Origin: Morinoia aosen
Taxonomy: Eukaryota > Arthropoda > Malacostraca > Amphipoda > Talitridae
Assembly: GCA_030386875.1 (NCBI GenBank)
Contig: CM059575.1
Span: forward strand, 49,010,859-49,074,858
Direction of reading: 5' to 3'
Length of the DNA stretch: 64,000 bases
In this document: positions 35,041 to 44,765 of the stretch, piece by piece
How positions within the stretch are numbered: position 1 is the first letter of the stretch
How the letters are laid out: each line of letters starts with the position of its first letter
The notes under the pieces: model-generated
What the model saw: only the letters and a program-made list of their open reading frames with translations
The model's database searches: none
Told to the model about the DNA's origin: nothing
Position numbers and translations under genes: made by a program

Positions 35041-36315
35041 CAGGGTTGCCAGATGCAGGGAAATTTCCCTGCTTTAGGGAAATTATGGGTCTCAAAGGGA
35101 AAAAGGGAAAAAACTTCGAAAAACGTATGAAAACAGGGAAATTTTGCTGTGCGGCTTCATTTTCATGTAAAATTATATGTAAGTGATTAGCTACTTAGCA
35201 TTTTGTGCTAAGCTACTTAGCATTTATAGTTTTTAACACTTGTCGGACATGTTCGAACTTTGATACACGTATTGTACGCGTACATACTGACTAGGAGCAA
35301 TCAGAGGCGCCAATGCATCGCAACCGCTCAGCGCCAGTTCAACTTCACGCGGTTCACGCTTCACGGAGTCACAGATCCTAATCATCACAGTTGCATTAGT
35401 CATTGTAATGATTGTAGCGAGAGGAAATTGAAGAGACGCGCTTCAGCATTACTGAAATTTTTGAAGTGAATAAACGTAATATGTAAAACAGTGGAATGAA
35501 ACCCCACAATCAAAAGTAAGACGTTAACGTTTAATTCATACTCAAAAGTACCTAGAGTTGTGGGTAACTGAAATGAAATTCAAAGGGTGGCTCAGTAGAA
35601 ATTAAAAAGGAGCAGAATATTTTCAATGTAAATTAGGTGATGTAAATAGATGGAAAAGCTGGCAGATCAGAGATTGAAAACCATGCGGAAATGACAAATA
35701 TAAAAAATGTAGAAATTAGAAAAAACTACAAGAAGTTCTTTGGATACGTAGAACGGCAGCAAACGAATAAAAAATACACAAGTAGAAGAAGGTGAAATTA
35801 GACTTGTTGCATTTTTATATGAGCATAATCTTCTGTATTCTATTGTTGAACATTTAGTCCCAGTTGTGAAAGCAGCTTGTCCTGATTCGGAGACTGCGAA
35901 AGGCTTCAAATGGGGTAGGACTAAGTGTATTGCAATTGTGAAGAATGTTTTAAGAGGCGAAGTGAGTGATTATATTTATGAGCTCTTGAAGAATCATTAT
36001 TTTTCTCTGATAACGGATGAATAAACATATAAACGAAGTACAAAGTATTTGGCATTGGTGGCAAGGGTTGTTAAAAAAGATGTTGTTAAAGATCCATTTT
36101 CGACTATCATTCCACTCATTAGTGCTACAACATGTTTGCATGGAAAAATAAAAGAGCTATTCACTGAAATAGGTATACTCTATAAAAGGAATATGATTCT
36201 ATGTATGTACGTATGTATGTTTAAAGAATCTAAAAAACAGGGAAATTTTTAGTCAAAAAAAGGAAATTTTGAGACTAAAACAGGGAAATTTAGGTTAGAC
36301 CATCTGGCAACCCTG
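35041..36315 (+). mobile_element. hAT element 1, internally deleted
   Basis: Terminal inverted repeats CAGGGTTGCCAGATG (35041) and CATCTGGCAACCCTG (to 36315) are perfect over 15 bases. The flanking 8-bp target duplication is ACACCATG on the left (35033-35040) and ACACCACG on the right (36316-36323), 7 of 8. Eight-base duplications and CAGGG ends are hAT hallmarks. Subterminal CAGGGAAAT motifs are repeated several times near both ends, as expected of transposase-binding sites. It carries only a transposase fragment. It lies within the outer element. Confidence 0.93.
35794..36181 (+). pseudogene. hAT transposase fragment (element 1)
   Basis: An open stretch of about 130 codons, interrupted by a TAA at 36022-36024, reads VAFLYEHNLLYSIVEHLVPV, then KAACPDSETAKGFKWGRTK, then YFSLITDE, the first catalytic Asp region. 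It ends in PFSTIIPLISATTCLHGKI. It aligns in order with the corresponding part of the hAT transposase at 38-40 kb (SEHNLPISLSV, VSLGKQRASNI, VIIDETTD). Both therefore belong to related ZBED-like hAT families. The stop falls right after the catalytic ITDE. The BED finger and the C-terminal dimerisation domain are missing, so it is inactive. Confidence 0.8.
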
Positions 36316-36820
36316 ACACCACGTCAGTGTCACGCCAGCCTTCGTGTGTGGTGCACGACTGTACTCTGCCTCTCTCCCTCCTAATGCGCTTCAATAAGCA
36401 ATTTCTTATATGTATTATCACTACTTTTTAGGAACTATTCTTCAGCCCATTTTGAGCGAGCTTTTACATCTCTTTTATTTCTTATTCATAGCAACTATAG
36501 CGAATCCTATCAATTGTACGAACTCGCCGTCTGGAGTAGCTATTCATGTGCGTGCTCTCCACCTAGCTGCTACTGGTATACTGAAGCGTGCGCCAGTCAG
36601 GGGACTCAGGGCTTCCACGGGTGAGAAAGTTCCTACCCTAAAACTTTATTCCAGATTACCCTTAAAATTATTAAATTACCCTAAAATGTCAAATAAGCCC
36701 ACTGCTGTTATGGCATTAAAATGTTCAAGGCTTCTATGTTTCTATGTGGAGAAATGACACAACAACAGGGTTCGTGCGCTATTTGAAAATGAAACTCTTT
36801 GACTTTTCGGAGGTAGTTTT

Positions 36821-36892
36821 ACGATAAGTGCAACTTACGATAAGTGTCACGATAAGTGCAACTTACGATAAGTGTCACGATAAGTGCAACTT
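36821..36892. repeat. 28-bp tandem repeat, 2.6 units
   Basis: Two perfect copies of a 28-base unit, itself built from two acgataagtg halves, run from 36821 to 36876. A partial third copy runs to about 36892. It is subterminal in hAT element 2. Confidence 0.95.
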
Positions 36893-37556
36893 TTTATGTA
36901 GCTCTCTGTTCTTTATCTTTTTTGTTTGATGACCTAATTACAAGCTGTTCAACATGCGTTAAGTACCGTTACGATGCCAAGCGATCTACTCCTGAATAGC
37001 AGAGAGAAGCAAAGACATAGTAAGAGGAAATGAAAGGCAAAGTAACTCTCGAAACATTTATTTAAGGAAACTATTTTGAACAGCAGCACAAACATCGATT
37101 CACAATTTTTGCGAACAAACTGGAGGAATTTGCTTTTTATTAACTTCCAATATCTATATTTTCACTTAACCAACATTTTTCTTTTTAGAAAGTCGAGAAC
37201 TGCTCAGTACATCGAAAATACTATGTAACTTATATAATGAATTCCGCTTGATCATCGCCAAGAGATAAACTCTAATCGCATTAGAGTATCGAGCTAGAGA
37301 ACAATGCTCAAGAAGGTAGTTTTCTCGTATTTTTTGTGTTGTTAACATAAAGAAGGTAAATCAAGTAGAACTTAATGAATTAACCAGCTCAATTAGACAA
37401 ACGCAAATGTATGTTTATCTGTACATATATATGTATCCTACCAATCATATATTCATAAGATATGTATCCCCATATTGCTAGAGACTCAACGGTTATATCG
37501 TATAATATACTTTCTCATTATGTGAATTCACTTAATTTGATTTGACTGCAACTTAA

Positions 37557-37930
37557 CACTAAAAAGACAAGTTTCAGCCTCACTCAGATTTACCACACTG
37601 TAGTAAGTTACAAGAATGTGAGACGAGGGTCTAATTTGTGCATCCCACCAACCTCCACTCATTACAAAGTGATTTGACAAGTGCATATTTACATAAAAAA
37701 ATCAATAACATCCATTGCAAACAACACGATTCCGTGACAACAACACTAAAAAGACAAGTTTGAGCCTCACTCAGATTTACCACACTGTAGTAAGTTTCAA
37801 GAATGTGAGACGAGGGTCCAACTTCTGCATCCCATGCCAACCTCCGCTCATTACAAAGTGATTTGACGGGTACATATTCGCATAAAAAATCAATAACATC
37901 CATTGCAAACAACGCGATTCCGTGACAACA
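37557..37930. repeat. 187-bp tandem duplication
   Basis: Copies begin CACTAAAAAGACAAGTTT at 37557 and 37744 and are about 90% identical by eye up to ATTCCGTGACAACAA. The duplication lies within hAT element 2, downstream of its transposase stop. Confidence 0.95.
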
Positions 37931-38022
37931 ACAACACGAACAACAAGTCCGATTATATTTACAAAGACGAAAATAAGAGCTAGATAAGACTGTATCAAGT
38001 TACCTTTACGTGATGACAAACT

Positions 38023-40052
38023 TTAAAGTTCAGCACAAGTAGCGTTGCTTCTGACTTTTTCTACGGAAGCAATCAAATTGGAATCAATCGGCATTGAATT
38101 GGATGTTTCTCCGGAATTCTTAAGATGGTATATCATGTGCAATAGGCCACACAGAGTCTCGTTTTTTAGGGAAGCTCTGTTATCAGTTTTGATTAGATTT
38201 AATTTACTGAAGAAACGCTCGACAGACGCATTGCTAAATGGTAGTGCCAAAAGAGTAGAAAAAACAACAGATAGGTTCGGAAAGCATGGCAGATCCGCAG
38301 CATTCTTTGCCTTCGATATGATGTTCCAATACTCCTGACAGGACATATCAGTTGAAATTCCAGGCATTAAACAATGTTTTCTATATTCTGCGTCTGTCTC
38401 ATTCTTGTTGCCAAAAGTCAACAATTGCGGCAGAATGTCAAAAACTTTTGCTATTGACGGCGGTTGGAGCTGAATAGCGTTGGCAGGATTCAAGAACTGA
38501 ATCACATCATACAAAGGATCTTCAAGGGTGAACCTAGCTTGGATCTGTCTAACAGCTTCTATTAAAAACGCTTTACAGTTCCTGTAAAATATCGCCAGGT
38601 CATCTAATGTTGCACTGCTTTTCAGCTCGTTTAGAGTTTCAGTGGCCGCGACGCCAAGGTATATACTTTCATCTGTCACCATAGACGCGGTGAAGAGAGC
38701 ATCAGATGGTTGTAGTGCTGTGATTTCAAACTGCCTCACATAAGACACGCGCATGAAATCTGAACAGATACTTCTTATTAAATCACACTCATCCTTTTTG
38801 AGGCTGTATAGTGCAGGCAGTTCTGACTGAAAGTGCTTATTGAACTCATTAAAGCGGCTAAGACTGTATGAAAGAAACTCTAAATATGCCAAAGAAAAAG
38901 AATCATTTAAAGTTTGCATGATTGCATCATTAGTATTAGTGGGATCACTAAACGCTACTTCAGTGAAATATAATTTCAAAGCATCCCACTGCTCTAGTAG
39001 ACGGTTACCACACTGCTCTAGTGACAACCATCGTGTCTGACCAGGCGCCAAAATTTTATGTGGTTCTATTCCGACAAAAGTTTGAAATTCTTGAAATGAA
39101 ATCTATTTTTTCGAGCTTAGATGGAAATGGTTAAACACATTACGGCAAAGATCCTCGATAGATTTAGGTAATTTTAGACAAGCATATGATGCACATAAAT
39201 GAATTAAATAGCACGAACATTTTACAACATGAACATTTGGCAATTCTTTTTTTAATAAAGAAGCAACAGAATGTTTGGATCCCATCATTACGTTAGTCGT
39301 GTCAGAACAAAACCCTACAATGTTGCTCAATTTAATATTTTTATCACTGAAACGTTTTTTGAGTGTAGAAAACAATCCAGTGGCTGTGCTATCCTGTATT
39401 TCAACAAGATCAACAAAGGAGCTCTTGATTGCACCCTCACTCCAATATTGCATGATGACTCCGAGCTGTTTAGCGGTACTGCGATCAGTTGTTTCGTCAA
39501 TTATTACAGAAAATAAACGTTCATTAAGGACCACGACAAGATCACTTAGTAGATGTTTACCGAAACATTGTCTAATAATGTTCGAAGCTCTTTGTTTCCC
39601 TAAGCTTACTTTCTTTAATGCTTCATTATCTGGAAATATTTGTTTCAGCAGTTGCAGCAATGAGACACTTAACGAAATAGGCAAATTATGTTCAGAAAGT
39701 TATGCACATATCCGCAATTCAATTTTTGTGGCTGACATGTCAATTGGATCGTTGACAAGGTGAAGGAAGTTAAAGTTTGAGTTTTCCTTTTCTGCATTGA
39801 GAGATTTTGATGGCGTTGACTGTTTGCATGACGCGTAATCTCCGATTTACCACACGTAATGGCAGATAAGCATATGGTACAGTATGCCACATCTTTAGTT
39901 GAGGTAGAACACTGAGATTTTTCTAACCAGCCTCGAAACAGTAGTTCGCTTCTCCTTCCTTCCTTCCATTTTTGTGTGTAGGGCTTAACAGACGATGAAA
40001 TTTTGCTTTTCTTCCTTGGTGGTATAGCAGCTTGATCGGACGAAGAATCCAT
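38023..40052 (-). pseudogene. hAT transposase, near full length, broken
   Basis: From ATG 40052 (MDSSSDQ) to the stop at 38023 about 676 codons can be followed, a normal length for ZBED-like hAT transposases. An N-terminal BED-type finger reads YCTICLSAITCGKSEITRH...H. The DDE core shows VIIDETTDRS (first Asp) and IVGFCSDTTNVMMG (second Asp). TRWLSLEQC follows, then the C-terminal hAT dimerisation domain with ALPFSNASVERFFS, which holds the catalytic Glu region, and LNLIKT..R. Lesions are a one-base frame change near 39755-39775 after the finger, a TAA at 39700-39702 and a TAG at 39103-39105. Few mutations imply fairly recent inactivation. Confidence 0.93.
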
Positions 40053-40427
40053 TTTACTGCAACGCAAGTAACCAAATCTTATCTGTTACAATGCAGTACT
40101 GCATGTGATGCACCTTGCACAGTTAATTGCTCTCGACTGAAACAAAACTATCTGCGCATTGCCCTGCAGGGCTGCAACTGCTGCGTTACAAACGCGCCTA
40201 ATCGAAGATTGAACAAGATTCGTTCGAGCTTCGATAATTCGTATTACGCTGCAGTATCTTGGTTCGTTCAACGCTCCATTTTGGAAAACACGATTAAATG
40301 GAATATTTCATGGCCACAAGGTAAAAAAAATTGCCATAGTGGTATAGATGGCCAAGTGATTTTTCTCATTGCCACGGCGTTTTAAAAAATGACAAATTTT
40401 GGATAAATTGGTTATGAAATGGTCAAT

Positions 40428-40439
40428 CTGGCAACCCTG
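40428..40439. repeat. Orphan hAT-1-type end (CTGGCAACCCTG)
   Basis: This matches the right terminus of hAT element 1 (GGTCAATCTGGCAACCCTG here, AGACCATCTGGCAACCCTG there). It lies inside hAT element 2, upstream of its transposase. No opposing CAGGGTTGCC end is found nearby. Confidence 0.45.
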
Positions 40440-41293
40440 AATTTTGCCCTCGAAGTCGGCTCGGCTCGAGCGGTGTCTTTGTTTACACGTTATATAGTCA
40501 TTCAATTCCACTAAACGACGATGACCGATGTATTGGTGTAAATCTTGATACATTTACGAGTTAGTTGACGTAAGGCTATCAAATATCGATTTCTAAACAC
40601 TATTTCAAGTTGCCTACCACTTTAATTACTGTAATTTTAATAAACCAAGGTATTATTTATTTGAGCAAATCTGGCAACATTATACTAAGGAGAGATCACA
40701 GCTGCCAGCTGGGAGATTTGCAGCGATGTGCACAGCAATTTGAGCCTTATCGTAGGGTGCAATAAAGAATAAATTGAAAGCAAGTTCGGTTGAGTTTTGC
40801 GTTTGTTCCAAATTTGACTTTTCTTGAACATTTTCATTAACGTTCCGGCAGAGTACTTCCACAAAGTACTTTATAAGGTACATAGGAGAGCAAACTTGAT
40901 ATTGGTAATGAAAACCGGCAATACCCTATAATTTTGCTGTGCTACCCTGATCGAAGTCGAATTACCCTAAAAATCATAGAATTTTGCGTTACCCTAAACG
41001 CCACCCTAGACAGTGTCTGATTACCCTAAAATGGGGTATTTTACCCTAAAGTGGAAGCACTGGCGCCAGTCTTTGTCAAGTTTGCAGTTTGTTGTTTGCA
41101 TCGTGTGAGGGGCCATGAGACCGACAAACCAAATTCAGTTCAGATTGTCTGCCAACATATTTGTACGTGTGAGGGGGCCTTAACAGAGGTTTTTCAGAGA
41201 ATGGTCACCCCTGGAAATTTTTTACTTAAGGTTACTTCTGGAGGTTTTCAACTAAAGCCATTCTTTTAAAGGTCTTTCACAGAAGGCCCCCTT

Positions 41294-42479
41294 AAGGATA
41301 CCGTCTGGGCAGAAAAAAAGTCCGTTATTTACGGATGGATTTGTCTGAGATTGTCACAGTAGGTGTGAAATGATGCAAAGAACATTTGTTACCTGGGCAA
41401 AATTTTTGTATCTGCACTGGATTTTTTTTTATTTTCGAAAAATACGATGAAATAGCGTATATTTTAAAAATCTATCTTCTACAATTTTGAAGTTACAGAA
41501 CCAGTACTTCGTTTTTAGATTGCTTATATGTCTATATTACCACACGCAATAAGGAATTTCGATCACTTCTTTTTGTGGATTTTGGGAACTTTTTACAAAA
41601 GAATGTGACCATTTTTTCTTTTTCATTTTTTTCATGGATTGATACTGCGTGTAATTTTCTAAATAATAGATGTATCCAAAAATTTTATTGCGTGTGGATA
41701 CACCTTGCTAAGCCCTATCGAATGGTATATGAACCATTCTTGTAGCTCTAAAATTGTGGAAGAAGATACATTTGAGAAACCAATTATCAAGTTTCCATAT
41801 AAACGTGTTTTTTTACAAAAAAAAATTTTTTTCCTCGTATCTTTTGAACTACCGGGTTTTCTACAATGAACTCTTGAGCTTTTGTATCTCTTTTCAAGCC
41901 TTTTTGACTGATATAAGTTACATTTCTGTAGCTCTGGAACTCTGGGAAAAAATCTACATCAAAAGACAATATATACGTTTAATTCTTCAAAACAACCACT
42001 TATTTGAACTTTTTTTCGATCAAATACGTTTTTTTTCAAGTCAACTCTTCTATTTTGTAGCTCTTTTCAAGCCCTTTGGATTGGTGTGCTAGCCATAGCC
42101 GTAGCTAAAATACTGCAGCTGTCATCGAGCTACGAATGAAAGCTGCGGTATCATAGATACGGCAGAACAGCTAAATTCTTAAATTGTCAAAAACTATAAA
42201 AAATATTTATTCAGCATTAGAATGTTCCGTTTGAATAATGAAAGCACTTTAAGTAGCCCATGAACGAACTATATTGCCACTGCCGCAGAGAAACACGCTC
42301 AATTGACCCCTAATAATGAGGGGGGTCACGCCACATTGCTTTCCCCCCTCTGGTGGGCGTACCATTCGGAGTAGACGTAAGCGGAAAGTACCAATGGAAG
42401 CGCAAGAAAATCCTCTATAAGATGCATATAAGAACAGAAAATCAACACTTATCCCGATTACTACCCAGACGGTGTCCTT
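41294..42479. mobile_element. Candidate element with ACCGTCTGGG ends
   Basis: The left end AAGGATACCGTCTGGGCAG and the complement of the right end (AAGGACACCGTCTGGGTAG) match at 17 of 19 positions. No clear target duplication is seen. Inside, T-rich tandem units with TGTAGCTCT and CTTTTCAAGCC recur at about 41740, 41929 and 42055. There is no coding sequence. Confidence 0.4.
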
Positions 42480-43871
42480 CATCTTATAACTTATGTTAAA
42501 TCGTTACTTAAAGATTGCGTATGATATTTTTTATGCTGAGGCCCTCCTCTTATGCCATGTTAGATTACTAACACTGTGTGGCCTTCCCATATTTCATTTC
42601 CTCGTTGATATTTTCCATATATTTTCTTACATATGAAGGAATGAAATTCCAAAAAATGGAAAAACTGGCTTCATATGTTTAACGATCTGATTTCGTTCTC
42701 CAGCATAGTGTAATCACTACTTACTCAATATTTCTAACCTGTCAATCATTTCTCTGTCACTCTAATTCCAAAATAAATTGGTTAAATAATAAAAATACGA
42801 AATTGGGCATGAATTATGCGTTTTTAATGTATCTACTTAGGGCTGTGACTTTACTTTGATTGACCTGTCCAAACAATTTATTTATAAACGAAATTTTCTT
42901 AGCAACAACCTCCACGCTTTAACATCAATGTGACGATTCTTCTTTCGTTTTCTTTTCAACACGAATTAGCAAACGTACAACCTAAGGGAAATTTTGTCTC
43001 CGTTAGACAGAAATCACTACTTCGCTCTGCATGCAAGTATGGGAGTTTGCAGAAGCTGATGAGCATCCCATCGGGCAGTGCACTTTCGTCATCTTGTCTC
43101 TTAACATTAAAAAATGAGGAGGTCTGAAGACCTTCTAGAGAGAAGACTAATTTCCCATTTTAAAGCTAACATTGAAATCGTGAAATATTCTACGAGAAGT
43201 ATTTATTTTTCCTTTAAAGTGATCATTTCGTAACCTCTTTCGGAGTGTTTTATTATTCCAAAGGTGATGTGACCGTTTTTTCAATCTCAGCTTTGCTTCA
43301 ACCACTAGCATATCAACCACATATGAAATTAAATCTGTAGTCTGTGTCATTCGTAACATGAAATAGAAAGTTACACTTTGAACAGCTAAAAGTAGTCAAA
43401 GACTTTTTGTTTTCAGAACAACCATCAGAAGTTTCAGAGAGCTAATCAGCAAATAGTTAAGTGAATGAACCATGGTGCAAACGAACTATTCAATTTTCGT
43501 TTTTAACTTATTTTGAGTGAATTTAAATTCCTCAGTGACGAGTACTTTAGCAGATCAAAGTTAAATCTGCGAAATTTGAACAAATATTTGTCAACATGTA
43601 CAAACAAATGTTGTGCTCCGGGTTGTAATTTAACGTAGACATTTTATCCTATCGTTGCAGCATCATATGGCAATGTTCCTTGGTCGATCGAATGCTTTAT
43701 TTTCTGGTTTCGTCGTCAAAATAAGCCTGAACCAGTTTTATTTTATTATTAATGTATTCATTTCATTTTATTTGCACCATTGCATCCTGTTTATCGTGGT
43801 ATTAAATAAAAATTTAGCTGTCACCCTCTCATATACGCTTATGAGGAAAACTTATTTCAATAATAATAATT
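42480..43871. other. Unassigned AT-rich DNA
   Basis: No gene, transposon end or long repeat recognised. Confidence 0.5.
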
Positions 43872-44765
43872 TATACTATAATAAGAGCCGCGTCCGTCCG
43901 TCCGTCGGTCGGTCTGTCCGAAGCCAGCCGAAAGTGTGCGATGAGCGTATCTGTGATACAAGCTCCAGCCCTATATATTTTGACGGGCCGTGTTCACGCG
44001 GCCTCATCAACTCTCGAGAGATTGATTTTTTATACTTTTTACGGCCTTTCTTTCATTTCACCTTCATTTTTATTTCAAATAAAGGGGGGGTGGACTAGTA
44101 ATAATAATAAGCATCTTAAGCAATGACGTGAATCGACCATTCATAACTGTAAAGTGGTCCTGAAATTGGTTCTTGCAGAGAGTTCAATGATTTAGGATCA
44201 TCTCCCGTATTTCAAATCGAACAGGAATTCTCGCACAACATATGAGATGAAATATAGATGAAATACTTGAGATGTAATACAGATTTTACTTCCAGAAAGT
44301 CATTCAATCGTGCCCAGTGTTTTCGGTAACGACTTCGCTATTGTGCTAAATTAGTGCAAAAGCCCAAGAGAAAAACGATTGAGACCATGTGAATGAAACA
44401 GAAAACTGAGAACACTCGATTTTGATTCGAAGAGGAACCACAAATGAGTCTCTGGCAGACGAGGAGGAAAGGGCATTAGGTTTACTGTAGCTGGCAGGCT
44501 GGCACTGGCTGCTGTAGCTCCCACGTCGATCACTTATTATAAAAACTAGTCCATCCCCTTTATTTGAAATAAAAAAGAAGGCGAAATGAAAGAAAGGCCG
44601 TAAGAAATAAAAAATACAATCTCTCGAGAGTTGATGAGGCCGCGTGAACACGGCCCGTCAAAATATATAGGGCTGGAGCTTGTATCACAGATACGCTCAT
44701 CACACACTTTCGGGAGGCTTCGGACAGACCGACGGACGGACGGACGCGGCTCTTATTATAGTATA
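43872..44765. mobile_element. Foldback element, ~235-bp arms, nearly identical
   Basis: Arms 43872-44111 and 44533-44765 are reverse complements at more than 90% by eye. They start TATACTATAATAAGAGCC, pass through a GTCC/GTCG tetranucleotide run, and share long blocks such as TGATACAAGCTCCAGCCC and GTGTTCACGCGGCCTCATC. The spacer is about 420 bases and non-coding. No transposase is present. The high arm identity suggests a recent insertion or gene conversion between arms. I see no certain target duplication. Confidence 0.9.

Larger units (their letters stand above)
36598..41062 (-). mobile_element. hAT element 2, 4.47 kb, with transposase
   Basis: The left end CAGGGGACTCAGGGCTTCCAC (36598) and right end GTGGAAGCACTG (to 41062) share an inverted repeat interrupted by about 9 extra bases on the left. 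Both flanks carry the same 8-bp target duplication GCGCCAGT (36590-36597 and 41063-41070), a perfect match. TACCCTAAAA-type motifs recur near both ends as subterminal repeats. It encloses a near full-length transposase pseudogene, a 28-bp tandem array and a 187-bp tandem duplication. It sits inside the outer GGCCCCCTCACACG element. Confidence 0.88.
34876..41180. mobile_element. Outer DNA transposon with GGCCCCCTCACACG ends, hosting two hATs
   Basis: The left end, AGGCCCCCTCACACG at 34876, and its reverse complement ending at 41180 continue as an imperfect inverted repeat for about 45 bases (CAAATAT...GCA...ATCTGAACTG on both). A TA lies at each outer edge (34874-34875 and 41181-41182), a possible 2-bp target duplication. 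A further GGCCCCTCACACG-like motif lies inside the right end near 41103. Removing the two hATs leaves an element of only about 0.55 kb, a MITE. It encodes nothing itself, and its superfamily is not assigned. Confidence 0.75.

Noticed and set aside
40165-40439. 275-bp hAT MITE starting CAGGGCTGCAAC and ending GGCAACCCTG
   Set aside because: The ends match poorly and the flanking 8-mers do not form a target duplication.
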